DNA of 64,000 bases, taken from contig NZ_JAJSED010000001.1 of the NCBI RefSeq assembly GCF_023555385.1, positions 1,895,501-1,959,500 of the forward strand. The letters run 5' to 3'. The notes under the pieces are model-generated. The model searched no databases, was not told where the DNA came from, and saw nothing but the letters and a program-made list of their open reading frames with translations. Source of the DNA: Guyparkeria hydrothermalis. Its GTDB lineage: Bacteria > Pseudomonadota > Gammaproteobacteria > Halothiobacillales > Halothiobacillaceae. The translations under genes and the position numbers were made by a program. Positions 1 through 12,415 of the stretch are shown here, piece after piece (position 1 is the first letter of the stretch; every line of letters begins with the position of its first letter).

Positions 1-19
1 CAGCGACGGCCGCTGAGCG

Positions 20-36
20 CGGCCGGAAACCGGCCG
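20..36. other. Perfect hairpin at the left edge
   Basis: A perfect inverted repeat with 7-bp arms, CGGCCGG at 20-26 and CCGGCCG at 30-36, around an AAA loop. No T-run follows, so it is only a possible terminator for a gene ending to the left; a stop-compatible TGA lies at 14-16. A second inverted repeat, CCTGAG (79-84) and CTCAGG (92-97), lies between it and iscR and could be an operator. Nothing else is recognisable in 1-143. Confidence 0.35.
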
Positions 37-143
37 TATACAGCACCGGCCTGCGCGACTATCATGGGCGCGCTATTCCCTGAGAAGACCGCTCAGGATT
101 GACTGGTTGGGCAGCACGTCGCGGGGCTGCCGGGAGGTTTGAA

Positions 144-644
144 ATGAGGCTGACGACCAAGGGCCGCTACGCCGTAACGGCAATGCTGGACCTGGCCATT
201 CATGATCGCGGCCAGCCGACCGCACTGGCCGATATCGCCGAACGACAATCGTTGTCGCTCTCCTACCTCGAGCAGCTGTTCGCGCAGCTTCGCCGTGGCC
301 AGCTGGTCAGCAGCGTGCGCGGCCCCGGTGGTGGCTACCAGTTGGCGCGCGAGCCGTCGCGTATCAACATCGTCGAGATCATCCGCGCCGTCGACGAGGT
401 GGTCGACGTCACTCGCTGCGGTGGCAAGGGCAACTGTCAGGAAGGCGGCAAGTGCCTGGCCCACGACCTGTGGATGGGGCTGTCGGCCCAGATCCAGGAA
501 TTCCTCGAGTCGATTTCGCTCGCCGATCTGGTCGAGCAGCCCGACGTGCTCGACGTCTCCGCCCGCCAGGACGGTCGTCTGCAGCAAGTGCGCGACGAGC
601 GTTCGGAGGCCGTCGCCGCCGGCATGCGGGGCGTGGGGCCCTGA
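144..644 (+). CDS. iscR: Rrf2-family Fe-S cluster regulator IscR
   Basis: Transcriptional regulator that senses Fe-S cluster status through its own [2Fe-2S] cluster. The 166-residue protein has an N-terminal winged helix (about residues 1-80, with SVRGPGGGY at 57-65). The cluster ligands fall exactly at the E. coli IscR positions: C92, C98, C104 and H107. The ATG at 144 was chosen because the protein then begins MRLTTKGRY as the family does; GGGAGG lies just upstream, while the in-frame start at 99 has no such support. Unusually, the next gene is ndk, not iscS, so this iscR is not followed by an isc operon here. Any isc genes must lie to the left or elsewhere. Confidence 0.93.
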   Translation: MRLTTKGRYAVTAMLDLAIHDRGQPTALADIAERQSLSLSYLEQLFAQLRRGQLVSSVRGPGGGYQLAREPSRINIVEIIRAVDEVVDVTRCGGKGNCQEGGKCLAHDLWMGLSAQIQEFLESISLADLVEQPDVLDVSARQDGRLQQVRDERSEAVAAGMRGVGP

Positions 645-842
645 TCTCCAGCCGTCGCCTTCCGGGTGTGCGTCTTCGCTTGGCGTGCCCGCATGGATTG
701 TTTCCCGGTGACTCGTTAAACTATCGCGCTTTGTGAACGCTTGCCGGGGAGGTTCTCCGGTCGGGCGGCAGCTTTCTGTTTTCTCGTTTCTTTTTTACGT
801 TTCACCGGGGCGAATCGAATCGCCCGATCAGGAGAGAATCTT

Positions 843-1268
<426 letters not shown>

Positions 1269-1310
1269 TCGCGCTGGCACCTTTTCGGGTCGACTAGACG
1301 GGTGGCCTGA

Positions 1311-2441
1311 ATGACCTCGACCGACGAACGCATCAATCTGCTGGGCCTGACGCCCAGCCGCCTGCGCGCCTGGTTCGCGGAGATGGGCGAGAAGCCCTTC
1401 CGCGCCAACCAGGTGCTCAAGTGGGTGCACCAGCGTCGGGTCGACGACTTCGACGCGATGACCGACCTTGCCAAGAGCCTCCGCGAGAAGCTCAAGCAGG
1501 TCGCCTGCATCCGGCCACCCGAGGTCGTGCTCGATCAGGAATCCGAGGACGGAACGCGCAAGTTCCTCCTCGACACGGGTAGCGGCAACTCGGTGGAGAT
1601 GGTCTACATCCCTGAGGACGACCGCGCGACCCTCTGTATTTCCTCGCAGGTGGGCTGTTCGCTCACCTGCACCTTCTGCTCGACCGGTCGACAGGGCTTC
1701 AACCGCAACCTGTCGACCGCCGAGATCGTTGGCCAGTTGTGGCTGGCCGAACGACTGATCGAGCAGCGCCTGGCGACCGGCAAGGCGATCAGCAACATCG
1801 TCTTCATGGGCATGGGCGAGCCGCTCTTGAACGAGCAGGCGGTGGTCGATGCCGCCGAGCTGTTCCTCGACGACTACGGCTACGGCCTGTCCAAGCGGCG
1901 GGTGACCATCTCGACCTCCGGCATCGTCCCGGCGATCGACCGGCTGGGCGAGCGCCTGCCGATCTCGCTGGCGATCTCCCTGCACGCGCCCAACGACGAG
2001 CTGCGCAACGAGCTGGTGCCGATCAACGAGAAGTACCCGCTCGACGTGCTGATGGCCGCCTGCGACCGCTATGCCAAGGTGGTGCCGCACGGCGCGATCC
2101 TCTACGAGTACGTGATGATCGAAGGCGTGAACGACACCCTCGAGCACGCCGACGAGATGGTCGCACTGCTCGGACCGCGCCGGGAGGAGGTCAAGGTCAA
2201 CCTGATCCCGTTCAACCCCTTCGAGGGGTCCGGCTACGAGCGCTCCTCGCGCAACCGCATCATGCGCTTCGCCAAGCGTCTGCGCGACAACGGCATCAAT
2301 ACCGTTGCCCGCAAGACACGCGGTGACGACATCGATGCCGCCTGCGGTCAGCTGGCCGGTCAGGTGTCCGACCGTTCACGTCGTCAGGACCGTCTCGCGA
2401 AGATGGGCCTGGATCGCGGTGTGGTGGAGGTGACTCGATGA
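1311..2441 (+). CDS. rlmN: Dual-specificity 23S rRNA/tRNA adenine-C2 methyltransferase RlmN
   Basis: Radical-SAM enzyme that makes m2A at 23S rRNA A2503 and tRNA position 37. The 376-residue protein has the radical SAM cysteine triad C116, C120, C123 (CSLTCTFC), the MGMGEPLLN segment, and a C-terminal methyl-carrier cysteine at C345 (DAACGQ), the arrangement expected for RlmN. It begins 42 bases after ndk and ends in a 4-base ATGA overlap with pilF, so translation is probably coupled. Confidence 0.96.
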   Translation: MTSTDERINLLGLTPSRLRAWFAEMGEKPFRANQVLKWVHQRRVDDFDAMTDLAKSLREKLKQVACIRPPEVVLDQESEDGTRKFLLDTGSGNSVEMVYIPEDDRATLCISSQVGCSLTCTFCSTGRQGFNRNLSTAEIVGQLWLAERLIEQRLATGKAISNIVFMGMGEPLLNEQAVVDAAELFLDDYGYGLSKRRVTISTSGIVPAIDRLGERLPISLAISLHAPNDELRNELVPINEKYPLDVLMAACDRYAKVVPHGAILYEYVMIEGVNDTLEHADEMVALLGPRREEVKVNLIPFNPFEGSGYERSSRNRIMRFAKRLRDNGINTVARKTRGDDIDAACGQLAGQVSDRSRRQDRLAKMGLDRGVVEVTR

Positions 2442-3217
2442 TGGGGCGCGCACTGCTCCTGGCCGCTCTCGCCGCGCTGGCGCTGACTGGTTGCGTCGCC
2501 CCCGGCGGTTCCGTCAGTGATGGCGCGATCGAACGCAGCGTCGGCCACAACCGCGAGGCGGCCAAGGTCAACACCGAACTGGCCGCCGGCTACCTGCAGG
2601 AGGGGCAGCTCAAGGTCGCGGTGGAAAAGGCGCGCCGGGCGATCGCCTTCGACGACGGCTACGGGCCGGCGCATCACGTGCATGCGCTCCTGATGTCGCG
2701 TCTGGGCGAGGAGGAGAAGGCACGTGAATCCTTCGCCCGAGCCGTGCGTCTGGATGCGGACAACTCGGATCTCGCCAACAACTACGGCGGCTTCCTCTGT
2801 TCGCAGGGCGATTACGAGCAGGCGCAGGCGATGTTCCGTCGCGCCTACAGCGACCCGCTGTACGAGACCCCCGAATACGCACTGGTCAACTCCGGCCGCT
2901 GCTACCAGGAGGCCGGCCAGGAGGCCGAGGCGCTGGCACAGTTCCGCCGCGCACTCGACAAGGGCGCTCGCCAGCCGGCCGCCCTGCTGGGCGTGGCTCG
3001 GGCGCTGTACGAGACCGGCGAGCCTCAGGAGGCAGCCGAGGCCATGCGTCGTTACGAATCGCGTCACCGGCACACGCCCGGCTCGCTGGCGGTGGCAATC
3101 GCCATCGACAAGGAGCTCGGTGACCAGCAGGCGCTGAAGAACCACCGCCTGATCCTGCGCGGTCGATTCCCCGACTCGCCGGAAGCCCAGGCAATCGAAC
3201 AGGGAGGCAGTCGATGA
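2438..3217 (+). CDS. pilF: Type IV pilus biogenesis lipoprotein PilF (PilW), TPR protein
   Basis: Pilotin-type lipoprotein needed for assembly of the PilQ secretin. The 259-residue protein begins with a signal peptide and lipobox LTGC (C19), followed by TPR repeats over roughly residues 40-230. It overlaps rlmN by ATGA; the second ATG at 2441 is an equally possible start. Its position between rlmN and rodZ is the conserved gammaproteobacterial place for pilF. It links this cluster functionally to the minor-pilin operons at 23.9-37.6 kb. Confidence 0.9.
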   Translation: MMGRALLLAALAALALTGCVAPGGSVSDGAIERSVGHNREAAKVNTELAAGYLQEGQLKVAVEKARRAIAFDDGYGPAHHVHALLMSRLGEEEKARESFARAVRLDADNSDLANNYGGFLCSQGDYEQAQAMFRRAYSDPLYETPEYALVNSGRCYQEAGQEAEALAQFRRALDKGARQPAALLGVARALYETGEPQEAAEAMRRYESRHRHTPGSLAVAIAIDKELGDQQALKNHRLILRGRFPDSPEAQAIEQGGSR

Positions 3218-4251
3218 GCGAACAGGAGCGGCAGGATCCGGTCTTCGCGGAACAGGTGCGGGAGCCGGGCGAGGCGGCGTCGGCAGAGGCCGGGGTTGTC
3301 GCCGGCCCCAGCGTTGGTGAGCGGATCCGCAAGGGGCGGGAGGCCGCCGGTCTCAGTGAGGCGGACCTGGCCCAGCCACTCAATCTCGACCTCAGGGTGA
3401 TCGAGCTGGTCGAGCGCGACGAGCTCGATGCCGTTCCCGGCCGCCCCTACATCCTCGCCTACCTGCGCAGCTGGGCGACCCAGCTCGGAATCGACGGCGA
3501 TGCCCTGGTCGCGCAGTACAACGCCCAGCGAGCACCGGGCAGCGGTGCCGTGCAGGGCGGCATTCACCCGACGCTGGACGTGATGGAGCCCCGCGGCGGC
3601 GGAGTCGGTGGCCGCCTGCTCGGCTGGCTGGTGATCCTGGTGGTGATCGTGGTCGCGATCCTGGGGCTGTCGCGACTCGATCCCGAGCAGATCCAGTCCT
3701 GGTGGTCCGACATGACCGGCAAGCCGGCCGAGAGTCAGAGCCAGCCGGCCAGCGAGCCGGGCGATGCCGAACGCCCGGCGATCGAAGGGGCGCTCGAAAA
3801 GCCGCCGGCCCCGCCGACTGGCGATGACACGGCGACCGGTTCCTCGTCGGCGGAGGCATCCACCGCGGGCCTGCCGACGCAGCGGCTGGCGGCGATCGAG
3901 AGTGCCCCGCAACCGGTCGAGAGCGAAACTCAGGCGACCGAGCCCGCACAAGCGGCTGAATCTAGCGAATCCGCGGGGTCGGCCGAGCCGGCTTCCGCGT
4001 CGCCGGTACTGCTGCTGCGTGCCACGCAGGCGGACAGCTGGGTGGAAGTGCGTGACGGCAAGGGTGAGCGACTGATGTACGACGTGCTCGCCGCCGGCGA
4101 GGAACGGTCGTTCACCGATGCCGTCGGGCCGTTCTCGCTGGTGCTGGGTCAGCCCGAAGGACTGGAAGTGGAATACCGCGGCGAGCCGGTGGAGCTGGAT
4201 GCGGCCAGCGAGTCCACCGGCGTGTTACGAACCACAGTGGGGAATTCATGA
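3214..4251 (+). CDS. rodZ: Cytoskeleton protein RodZ
   Basis: Bitopic membrane protein that couples MreB filaments to the cell-wall elongation machinery. The 345-residue protein has a cytoplasmic helix-turn-helix domain at about residues 35-100 ([14 protein letters not shown]), one transmembrane segment at about 134-153, a Pro/Ser/Glu-rich periplasmic linker, and a C-terminal beta domain at about 264-340 with the [10 protein letters not shown] motif of the RodZ/DUF4115 family. It overlaps both neighbours by ATGA (3214-3217 and 4248-4251). Confidence 0.92.
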   Translation: MSEQERQDPVFAEQVREPGEAASAEAGVVAGPSVGERIRKGREAAGLSEADLAQPLNLDLRVIELVERDELDAVPGRPYILAYLRSWATQLGIDGDALVAQYNAQRAPGSGAVQGGIHPTLDVMEPRGGGVGGRLLGWLVILVVIVVAILGLSRLDPEQIQSWWSDMTGKPAESQSQPASEPGDAERPAIEGALEKPPAPPTGDDTATGSSSAEASTAGLPTQRLAAIESAPQPVESETQATEPAQAAESSESAGSAEPASASPVLLLRATQADSWVEVRDGKGERLMYDVLAAGEERSFTDAVGPFSLVLGQPEGLEVEYRGEPVELDAASESTGVLRTTVGNS

Positions 4252-5369
4252 GTTTTCAGCCGGTTCCCGTGACGCGTCGCCTCTCGCGGCGCATTCAGGT
4301 TGGATCCGTGGGTGTGGGCGGCGATGCGCCGATCGCCGTCCAGTCGATGACGAACACCGACACCTGCGACGTCGAGGCGACCGTTGCCCAGATCGAGCGC
4401 CTCGCCGCCGCCGGCGCGGATATCGTGCGCGTCTCCGTGCCCAACATGGACGCCGCCGAGGCCTTCGGCAAGATCAAGCAGCGCGTGTCCATCCCGCTGG
4501 TCACCGACATCCACTTCGACTATCGGATTGCCCTGCGCGTGGCCGACCTGGGCGCCGACTGCCTGCGCATCAACCCGGGCAACATCGGCCGCGAGGATCG
4601 CGTCCGCCAGGTGATCGACTCGGCGCGCGATCACGGCATTCCGCTGCGCATCGGCGTCAACGCCGGTTCGCTGGAGAAGGACCTGCAACAGAAGTACGGC
4701 GAGCCGACCCCGGATGCGCTGGTCGAGTCGGCGCTGCGCCATATCGACATCCTCGACCGGCTCGACTACCCCGAATTTAAGGTCTCCCTGAAGGCCTCCG
4801 ACGTCTGGATGACGCTGGGCGCCTACCGCAAGCTGGCCGACCAGATCGAGCAGCCGCTGCACCTGGGGATCACCGAGGCGGGCGGCCCGCGTGCCGGCGC
4901 GGTCAAGTCGGCCGTGGGACTGGGCATGCTGCTGGCCGAGGGTATCGGCGACACGCTGCGCGTGTCGCTGGCTGCCGACCCGGTCGAGGAGGTCAAGGTC
5001 GGCTGGGACATCCTCAAGTCGCTCAAGCTACGTAGTCGTGGCGTCAACCTGATTGCCTGCCCGTCCTGCGCCCGTCAGGAGTTCGACGTGATCAAGACCG
5101 TCAACGCCCTGGAAGAGCGCATCGAGGACATCGACACCTCCATGGACGTGGCCGTGATCGGCTGCGTCGTCAACGGGCCCGGCGAGGCCCGCGAGGCGGC
5201 CGTCGGCCTGACCGGCGGCAAGCCCAATCTCCTCTATGTCGACGGCAAGCCCTCGAGAAAGCTCTCCGAGGACGCCCTGGTCGACCAGATCGAACAAACC
5301 ATCCGCGAGCGCGTTGCCCGGGACAAGGCTGCCCACGAGGCCGCCCACGATTCCGACGACGACCGATAA
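4248..5369 (+). CDS. ispG: 4-hydroxy-3-methylbut-2-enyl diphosphate synthase IspG (flavodoxin)
   Basis: Penultimate enzyme of the MEP isoprenoid pathway, converting MEcPP to HMBPP with a [4Fe-4S] cluster. The 373-residue protein carries the cluster ligands C271, C274 (CPSCAR), C306 and E313 (CVVNGPGE), within one residue of E. coli numbering. The N-terminal TIM-barrel part includes VQSMTNTDT. The C-terminal tail is His/Asp-rich and variable. The final pathway enzyme, ispH, is also in this window at 41.6 kb. Confidence 0.97.
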   Translation: MSFQPVPVTRRLSRRIQVGSVGVGGDAPIAVQSMTNTDTCDVEATVAQIERLAAAGADIVRVSVPNMDAAEAFGKIKQRVSIPLVTDIHFDYRIALRVADLGADCLRINPGNIGREDRVRQVIDSARDHGIPLRIGVNAGSLEKDLQQKYGEPTPDALVESALRHIDILDRLDYPEFKVSLKASDVWMTLGAYRKLADQIEQPLHLGITEAGGPRAGAVKSAVGLGMLLAEGIGDTLRVSLAADPVEEVKVGWDILKSLKLRSRGVNLIACPSCARQEFDVIKTVNALEERIEDIDTSMDVAVIGCVVNGPGEAREAAVGLTGGKPNLLYVDGKPSRKLSEDALVDQIEQTIRERVARDKAAHEAAHDSDDDR

Positions 5370-5382
5370 CCCGAACCCGACG

Positions 5383-6633
<1,251 letters not shown>

Positions 6634-6661
6634 CGCATTTCGGAACACATCGGGAACCCCT

Positions 6662-7282
6662 ATGGTCGCCTCAGACGAAGAACAGATCGAACGCATCCGC
6701 GACTGGTGGTCGGAGAACGGCCGGACCGTGATCGCCGGCGTCGTGCTCGGCGTGGCCGGCCTGGTCGGCTGGCAGGGTTGGCAGGCGTGGCAGGACAACC
6801 GGGCCGCCTCGGCCGCTGCCGCCTTTACCCAGCTCGAACAGATGGCGGTCAGCGGCGAAGGCAACGTGGTCGAGCAGGCCCAAGCGGTCGCCTCGGCGCA
6901 CGATGGCACCAGCTACACGGCGCTGGCCTGGCTGATCGGCGCCGGTGCCGCGGTCGAGAACAACGATCTCGACACCGCCGTGGCCTATTTGGAAAAGGCG
7001 CGTGCGAGCGCCGATCGCGAGCAGTTCGTGGCCACCGTTGACCTGCGGCTCGCCCGGGTGCTCTGGGCCCAGGGCAAGCACCAGGAGGCACTTGACCGAC
7101 TGGCCAAGCCAGTCGCCGGTTTCGACGGCCTGTTCGCCGAACTGCGCGGTGACGTGCTCGCCGACCAGGGTGAACTGGTTGCCGCCCGTCAGGCCTACGA
7201 ACAGGCGGCCGCCGAGAGCGGCGCCAACGGCCTGCTGCAGATGAAGCTCGACAGCCTGCCGGCTGCCGAGGAGGAGTCGTGA
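6662..7282 (+). CDS. yfgM: YfgM-like tetratricopeptide membrane protein
   Basis: Single-pass inner-membrane protein; E. coli YfgM is an ancillary SecYEG component that works with periplasmic chaperones. The 206-residue protein has a short cytoplasmic N-terminus (SDEEQIERIRDWWSENG), a transmembrane segment at about 21-40, and a periplasmic TPR-like region of repeated alanine-rich helices to the C-terminus. It lies between hisS and bamB, the conserved place for yfgM. Its TGA overlaps the bamB start by one base. Confidence 0.88.
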   Translation: MVASDEEQIERIRDWWSENGRTVIAGVVLGVAGLVGWQGWQAWQDNRAASAAAAFTQLEQMAVSGEGNVVEQAQAVASAHDGTSYTALAWLIGAGAAVENNDLDTAVAYLEKARASADREQFVATVDLRLARVLWAQGKHQEALDRLAKPVAGFDGLFAELRGDVLADQGELVAARQAYEQAAAESGANGLLQMKLDSLPAAEEES

Positions 7283-8430
7283 TGAAGAGTTTGCGTGTTG
7301 CCCGCCTGGGCCTGCCGATCGCCGCGCTTGCCGTGGTGCTGGCCGGTTGTTCCTCGCCGCGTGAGCTGGTCAAGCCCACGCCGCTGACCGAGATCAGTAA
7401 CGACAACCCGCCGCAGGTCGTCTGGAGTGATTCCTCCGGTGGTGACCAGGACAATGACCTCACCTCGATCGCCCCGGTCGAGGACGAGGGGCGCCTGTTC
7501 GTGGCCGGCCCGGCGGGCGACGTGCTCGCCTACGAACTCGAATCGGGCGACGAGTTGTGGTCGACCGACCTCGATGCCGACCTGAGCTTCGGCGGTGGCG
7601 CCGGCAGCGGGCTGGTGGTATTCGGCTCCGATGACGGCCGGGTGTTCGCGCTCGATGCGAAGAGCGGCGAAACGCGCTGGACCGTCTCGATCCGCAGTTC
7701 GGTCGATGCCGCTCCGTCGGTGGGCTTCAGCGACGTGGCCGTGCGCGGACGTGACGGCACCCTGGTCGTGCTGGATGCCGAGACCGGCGAGGTCCGCTGG
7801 CGCCAGGCGCGCAGCCAGCCGGCGCTGACGCTGCAGGGACAGGGTCGCGTGCTGATGTTCCCCGATGCTCTGGCCGCCGGTTTCGATGACGGCACGATGG
7901 CCGTCTTTGCCCGTGAAGACGGCAACGAACTCTGGAGCCAGTCCGTGGCCCTGCCGACCGGCCGGACCGACGTCGACCGCATGGTGGACGTGGATGCCAC
8001 GCCGGTGTTCGCCGACGGTGTCTTCTACGCGGCCAGCTACCAGGGCAAGCTCGCTGCGCTGGCCGCACAGGGCGGGCGTGAACTGTGGTCGCGCAACTTC
8101 TCCAACGCCAACAGCATCGCCGCCGGCGAGCGCGCGCTCTACCTGAGCGACGCCGATGGCGTGATCTGGGCGATCGACCGCCGCAGTGGCGACGCCCTCT
8201 GGCGACAGTCCGACCTCGCCCATCGCGGCCTGACGGGCCCGGCCCTGATCGGCGGTTACCTGGTGGTTGGCGACAACGAGGGCTACGTGCACGTGCTCTC
8301 CACCACCAGCGGTGCTCTGGTCGGCCGGGACGACTGGGGCGATCCGCTGATCGATCCGATCCTGCAGGTCGACGGCAAGGGCGTGGCGGTCACCCGTAAC
8401 GGCAAACTGCGCGTGTTCAAGCTCGACTGA
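7282..8430 (+). CDS. bamB: Outer membrane assembly lipoprotein BamB
   Basis: Lipoprotein of the BAM complex, which inserts beta-barrel proteins into the outer membrane. The product of about 382 residues has a signal peptide with lipobox LAGC (C23) and then repeated PQQ-like propeller blades (for example [20 protein letters not shown] and [13 protein letters not shown]). A GTG at 7279 is also in frame. The ATG at 7282 is preferred because the purine-rich GAGGAGG lies at a good distance and the overlap with yfgM is TGATG. Confidence 0.95.
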   Translation: MKSLRVARLGLPIAALAVVLAGCSSPRELVKPTPLTEISNDNPPQVVWSDSSGGDQDNDLTSIAPVEDEGRLFVAGPAGDVLAYELESGDELWSTDLDADLSFGGGAGSGLVVFGSDDGRVFALDAKSGETRWTVSIRSSVDAAPSVGFSDVAVRGRDGTLVVLDAETGEVRWRQARSQPALTLQGQGRVLMFPDALAAGFDDGTMAVFAREDGNELWSQSVALPTGRTDVDRMVDVDATPVFADGVFYAASYQGKLAALAAQGGRELWSRNFSNANSIAAGERALYLSDADGVIWAIDRRSGDALWRQSDLAHRGLTGPALIGGYLVVGDNEGYVHVLSTTSGALVGRDDWGDPLIDPILQVDGKGVAVTRNGKLRVFKLD

Positions 8431-8476
8431 GCCGGGCGCCGCCTGCCGCATATTTCCCCATGAGTCCCGCAACGCG

Positions 8477-9895
8477 ATGAAACCCGTGATCGCCCTGGTC
8501 GGCCGCCCCAATGTGGGCAAGTCGACCCTGTTCAACCAGCTGACCCGCAGTCGCGACGCCCTGGTGGCCGACTATGCCGGCCTGACCCGGGATCGCCAGT
8601 ACGGCACCGCGAGCCATGAAGGCCGCGACTGGCTGGTGATCGACACCGGCGGTCTGACCGGCGAGCGCGGCGGCATCGAGGCGTTGATGCAGGACCAGGC
8701 GTGGCTGGCCGTGGAAGAGGCCGACCTGGTTGCCTTCCTGGTCGACGGCCGCGCCGGGCTCACCGCCGCCGACGAACAGATTGCCGCCGAGCTGCGGCGG
8801 GCCGGCAAGCCGGTGCAGCTGGTGGTCAACAAGATCGACGGCGTCGACGAGACCGAGGTCCAGACCGAGTTCTGGGCGCTGGGCATGGGCGAGCCGGCCT
8901 TCCTGGCTGCAACCCATGGCCGCGGCATCGGTGGTCTGTGGGATCGACTCGAGGGCATGCTGCCCGAGTCGTTCGACGCCGAGGAGGCCGATGAGGCGGA
9001 CGAGCGGGGTATTACCGTTGCCTTGGTCGGCCGTCCCAACGTCGGCAAGTCCACCCTGACCAACCGCCTGCTGGGCGAGTCGCGCGTGCTGGCCTTCGAC
9101 GAGCCGGGCACCACGCGTGACTCGATCAAGATCCCGTTCGAGCGCGACGGCAAGCCCTACACCCTGATCGACACCGCCGGGGTGCGGCGCCGGTCGCGTG
9201 TGGGCGAGGCAATCGAGAAGTTCAGTATCGTCAAAACCTTGCAGGCGATCGAGGCGGCCAACGTCGTCGTCCTGGTGCTGGATGCGCATACGGGCATCAC
9301 CGACCAGGACCAGCATCTGCTGGGGTTCGTCAACGATCGTGGCCGCGCACTGGTGATCGCGGTGAACAAGTGGGACGGCCTGGAAAGCGACATCCGCGAG
9401 CGGGTCAGCTCCGAGATCGAGCGCAAGCTCGGCTTCATCAACTTCGCCGAGATCCACCGCATCTCCGCGCTCCACGGCACCGGCGTCGGCCACCTGTTCG
9501 AGAGCGTCGATCAGGCCTATGACGCCGCGATGCGCTCGATCTCGACCAATGCGCTTACCCGCACCCTGCAGGCGGCCGTCGAGCAGCACCAGCCGCCACT
9601 GGTCCACGGCCGGCGCATCCGCCTGCGCTACGCCCACCAGGGCGGCAGCAACCCGCCGGTGATCGTTATCCACGGCAAGCAGACCAAGCGCCTGCCGGGG
9701 CACTACCACCGCTACCTCGAATCGTATTTCCGCAAGGAATACGACCTGATGGGCACGCCGATCCGGATCGAATTCCGCACCGATTCGAACCCCTACGAAG
9801 GCAAGTTCGACCGGCGCACGCCGTTGCAGAAGGTCAAGCAGAAGAAGGCCGAGGCCCGCCGACGCTCGAAGGGTCGGGAGCCGCGCAAGGGCTGA
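8477..9895 (+). CDS. der: Ribosome biogenesis GTPase Der (EngA)
   Basis: Double-Era GTPase required for maturation of the 50S subunit. The 472-residue protein has two GTPase domains with P-loops GRPNVGKST at 9-17 and again at 185-193, the NKID and NKWD specificity motifs, and a C-terminal KH-like domain followed by a basic tail. Last gene of the ndk-der cluster. Only 27 bases separate it from the convergent cysZ, with no clear terminator. Confidence 0.97.
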   Translation: MKPVIALVGRPNVGKSTLFNQLTRSRDALVADYAGLTRDRQYGTASHEGRDWLVIDTGGLTGERGGIEALMQDQAWLAVEEADLVAFLVDGRAGLTAADEQIAAELRRAGKPVQLVVNKIDGVDETEVQTEFWALGMGEPAFLAATHGRGIGGLWDRLEGMLPESFDAEEADEADERGITVALVGRPNVGKSTLTNRLLGESRVLAFDEPGTTRDSIKIPFERDGKPYTLIDTAGVRRRSRVGEAIEKFSIVKTLQAIEAANVVVLVLDAHTGITDQDQHLLGFVNDRGRALVIAVNKWDGLESDIRERVSSEIERKLGFINFAEIHRISALHGTGVGHLFESVDQAYDAAMRSISTNALTRTLQAAVEQHQPPLVHGRRIRLRYAHQGGSNPPVIVIHGKQTKRLPGHYHRYLESYFRKEYDLMGTPIRIEFRTDSNPYEGKFDRRTPLQKVKQKKAEARRRSKGREPRKG

Positions 9896-9922
9896 CCCGC
9901 TGGCGCGGTCGCTTTCGCCCCT

Positions 9923-10675
9923 TCAGTCCTGTTTTCCGGGTTCCATCTCCTGGAACCCTTCCACCCACATCCGGGTTGCCCCACAGACGCCCACCGGCAT
10001 GGCGAAGAAGTTTGCCACCGGCACCAGCGTCATCAGTGTCATCAGACTGCCGAATCCCAGTGTCAGTGCCGGCCGCCCGCGCAAGCGACGCCGCTGCTCG
10101 GCAAACGACAGGCTGTGGTTGCCCGCCGGGTTGTCGACGTACTCAATCGTCATCATCCAGGCCGAGAACAGGAACCATGCGATGGGTGCGAACAGGTTGA
10201 GACCCGGGATGAACAGCAGCAGGAACAGCGGAAGCGACCAGGCGGCGAGGTAGCCCAGCCGACGGCCCTGGTCGACCAGAGCGCCGCCCGCCTCGGCCAG
10301 GAGATGACCGCCATCGTCGGCGGGAGGTCGCCCGGTCAGGTGCTCCTCGACCCGCGCGGCGAGTACGGCGTTGAACGGCGCGGCGATCAGGTTGGCGACC
10401 AGCGTGAAGCTGAAGTAGGTCGCCACCAGCAGCGTGATTACCAGCAGCGGCATCAGCAGCCAGTAGAGAAAGTCGAGCCAGCCGGGCAGCAGCGAGTCGA
10501 TCCAGCCGCCGGCAAAGCTCAGCAGCAGCCAGCCGGCGACCGCGAACAGCAGCACGTTGATCAGCAGCGGGATCAGGGTGAAGCGGCGCAGTCCCGGCTG
10601 CCACATCAGTCGCCAGCCGGCGAGCCAGTAGCCCAGCCCGCCCATCTCGCGGGCCGCCTGTTTCAGGGTGGTCAT
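9923..10675 (-). CDS. cysZ: CysZ-type sulfate transporter (EI24 family)
   Basis: Inner-membrane protein of the CysZ family, which supports sulfate uptake for assimilation. The 250-residue product matches the usual length of about 253. It starts with an amphipathic segment (GLGYWLAGWRLMWQPGLRR) and has hydrophobic segments near residues 33-55, 65-95, 150-175 and 205-230. The ATG at 10675 overlaps the end of the upstream kinase gene by ATGA. Family assignment is good; whether it carries sulfate here is inferred from the family. Confidence 0.83.
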   Translation of the reverse strand: MTTLKQAAREMGGLGYWLAGWRLMWQPGLRRFTLIPLLINVLLFAVAGWLLLSFAGGWIDSLLPGWLDFLYWLLMPLLVITLLVATYFSFTLVANLIAAPFNAVLAARVEEHLTGRPPADDGGHLLAEAGGALVDQGRRLGYLAAWSLPLFLLLFIPGLNLFAPIAWFLFSAWMMTIEYVDNPAGNHSLSFAEQRRRLRGRPALTLGFGSLMTLMTLVPVANFFAMPVGVCGATRMWVEGFQEMEPGKQD

Positions 10676-11958
10676 CGAGTCGTTCCTGTCGTCGGGGCGT
10701 CGTGGAGTGAATGCTCGGCCAACCGGGCGGCGCCGACGGCCGCCTCGGTATGCTCGGCCACCGTGACGGGTACGCCCAGGGCCCGGGCACGGATGGCCCG
10801 GAACACGGCATTCTGCGCCCCGCCACCGGAGGAGAGCACTCGTCGCAGAGGCGAGCCGCCCAACTCGGCAAAACGCCGGTAGCCGATGGCCTCGATCCGG
10901 GCGATGCCGCGCAGCAGGCCGGCCAGAAACGCGGCCGGATCGGCCGGGCGCGGAGTCAGGCGCGGGCCCATGTTCGGTGCGACCACCGGAAAGCGCTCGC
11001 CGCGACCGGCCAGAGGCCAGTAGCCGAGGGTGTCGGGTCGCTCGGGGTCGATGTCCCGGCTGAGCCGCTCGATCTCGTCGGCCGAGAAGTGTGCGGCGAG
11101 CGCCCGCCCGCCGGTGTTGGATGCGCCGGAGACGGCGAAGCGTTCGCCGAAGCGGTGGCTGTAGACGCCACTGGCGGCATCGGCGACCGGCTGGTCGCTG
11201 ATCAGCTTCAGCGCCAGGGTCGAGCCGAGGCTGGTCACGCCGTCGCCCTCGTTGTTGGCACCGCTGGCCCAGAGCGCGGCCATCGAATCGGTGGTGCCGG
11301 CGGCCATCTGTACCTCTCCGGGGAGCGACCAGCGTCGGCACCAGTCGTCGTGCAACGGCCCAATGGGCGTGCCGGCGCGCTGCACGCTGGGCAAGGCGTT
11401 GCCGAAGCGCTCGGTCAGGGCCGTCGGCCAGCACTCGGCCACGGGATCGAAACCCCATTTGAGCGCGTTATTGCTGTCGCTGACGTGTTTGCCGGCCAAC
11501 CGGTAGACGAACCAGTCCGCCTGGCTGACCGGCCGGCCGTGCTGGCCGCGCGCCTCGACAAGCCAGCGCCAGCGGGCCAGCGCGTCGATCTGCGCGTCCG
11601 GATCGATATCCAGTTGCCGCAAGGCCACACGCTGCTTCTGGCCGCGCGGGTCGTCGTACATCAACGCCGGGCCTTCAGGTGTCCCGTCCTCGTTCACGGT
11701 CAGGACGGTGCCGGAGGTGCCGGCGAAGGCGATGGCCCGGACCTCGCGCAACCGACCATCAGCGCCGAGCGTCTGCATCAGCGCGTCGAAGGCCTGCCAC
11801 CAGCCGGACGGATCCTGTTCGTGGGTGGTCTCCACCGGTGCCACCGGCCAGTCGGCCTTCTCCAGACACAGGCAGTCACCGTCCGGCCCGAGCGCAGCGA
11901 TGCGCAACCCGGAGGTGCCGACGTCGATGCCCAGTGTCCGCGCGTTGCGATCCGTCAT
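10672..11958 (-). CDS. FGGY-family carbohydrate kinase, probable D-ribulokinase type
   Basis: Sugar kinase of the FGGY/actin-like ATPase fold. The 428-residue protein opens with the phosphate-binding GIDVGTSGLR (10-19) and has a mid-region AGTTDSMAALWASG and a C-terminal adenosine site SSGGGAQNAVFRAI. At about 430 residues it is shorter than classical glycerol or xylulose kinases (about 500) and resembles the compact D-ribulose kinases of cyanobacteria and plants; that substrate is an inference. It lies 13 bases after queF and overlaps cysZ, so the three form one transcript. Confidence 0.75.
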   Translation of the reverse strand: MTDRNARTLGIDVGTSGLRIAALGPDGDCLCLEKADWPVAPVETTHEQDPSGWWQAFDALMQTLGADGRLREVRAIAFAGTSGTVLTVNEDGTPEGPALMYDDPRGQKQRVALRQLDIDPDAQIDALARWRWLVEARGQHGRPVSQADWFVYRLAGKHVSDSNNALKWGFDPVAECWPTALTERFGNALPSVQRAGTPIGPLHDDWCRRWSLPGEVQMAAGTTDSMAALWASGANNEGDGVTSLGSTLALKLISDQPVADAASGVYSHRFGERFAVSGASNTGGRALAAHFSADEIERLSRDIDPERPDTLGYWPLAGRGERFPVVAPNMGPRLTPRPADPAAFLAGLLRGIARIEAIGYRRFAELGGSPLRRVLSSGGGAQNAVFRAIRARALGVPVTVAEHTEAAVGAARLAEHSLHDAPTTGTTR

Positions 11959-11971
11959 GGCGCGGGCGGGG

Positions 11972-12361
11972 TCAGGGCAGTTCGACGCGCGGAGCGGGTT
12001 CCCAGCCGTCCTGGCGGTGCTCGACCACCACGTTGGTCCAGATGCCGCCGCGGACGTTCCAGCGACCGGTGACGCGCAAGAAGCGCGGGTCGATGGCGGC
12101 CGCGATGTCGTCGGCGATGCGGTTGGTCATCGCTTCGTGGAAACCGCCTTCCTCGCGGAACGACCACATGTACATCTTCAGCGACTTCAGTTCGACGCAA
12201 CGCTGGTCGGGCACGAAGTCGATCACGATGGTGGCGAAGTCCGGCTGGCCCGTCTTGGGGCACAGGCAGGTGAACTCGGGCACTTCCATGTGAATGGTAT
12301 AGTCGCGTTCCGGATGCGGGTTGGGGAAGGTTTCGAGTGTCTTGCTGGGTTGCGTCGACAT
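11972..12361 (-). CDS. queF: NADPH-dependent 7-cyano-7-deazaguanine reductase QueF
   Basis: Reduces preQ0 to preQ1 in queuosine synthesis. The 129-residue product is the short, unimodular form. Key residues are the catalytic cysteine C34 and D41 in [14 protein letters not shown], the QueF signature ELKSLKMY, and FREEGGFHE for NADPH binding. The ATG at 12361 gives the conserved N-terminus; a longer frame to 12760 runs into smc on the other strand and is rejected. First gene of the queF-kinase-cysZ operon. Confidence 0.94.
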   Translation of the reverse strand: MSTQPSKTLETFPNPHPERDYTIHMEVPEFTCLCPKTGQPDFATIVIDFVPDQRCVELKSLKMYMWSFREEGGFHEAMTNRIADDIAAAIDPRFLRVTGRWNVRGGIWTNVVVEHRQDGWEPAPRVELP

Positions 12362-12415
12362 AGATGACTGTCCTGTTGCGGCAATGTGGCGATCGCCCGT
12401 TGATCGGGGGGGCTG

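Noticed and set aside
79-104. IscR binding site before iscR
   Set aside because: A CCTGAG/CTCAGG repeat and a GACT are present but do not form a recognisable type 1 or type 2 IscR site.
9923-11458. One 511-residue protein reading through the kinase and cysZ
   Set aside because: The first half is the kinase gene in another frame; the CysZ part starts at its own ATG at 10675 with an ATGA overlap.
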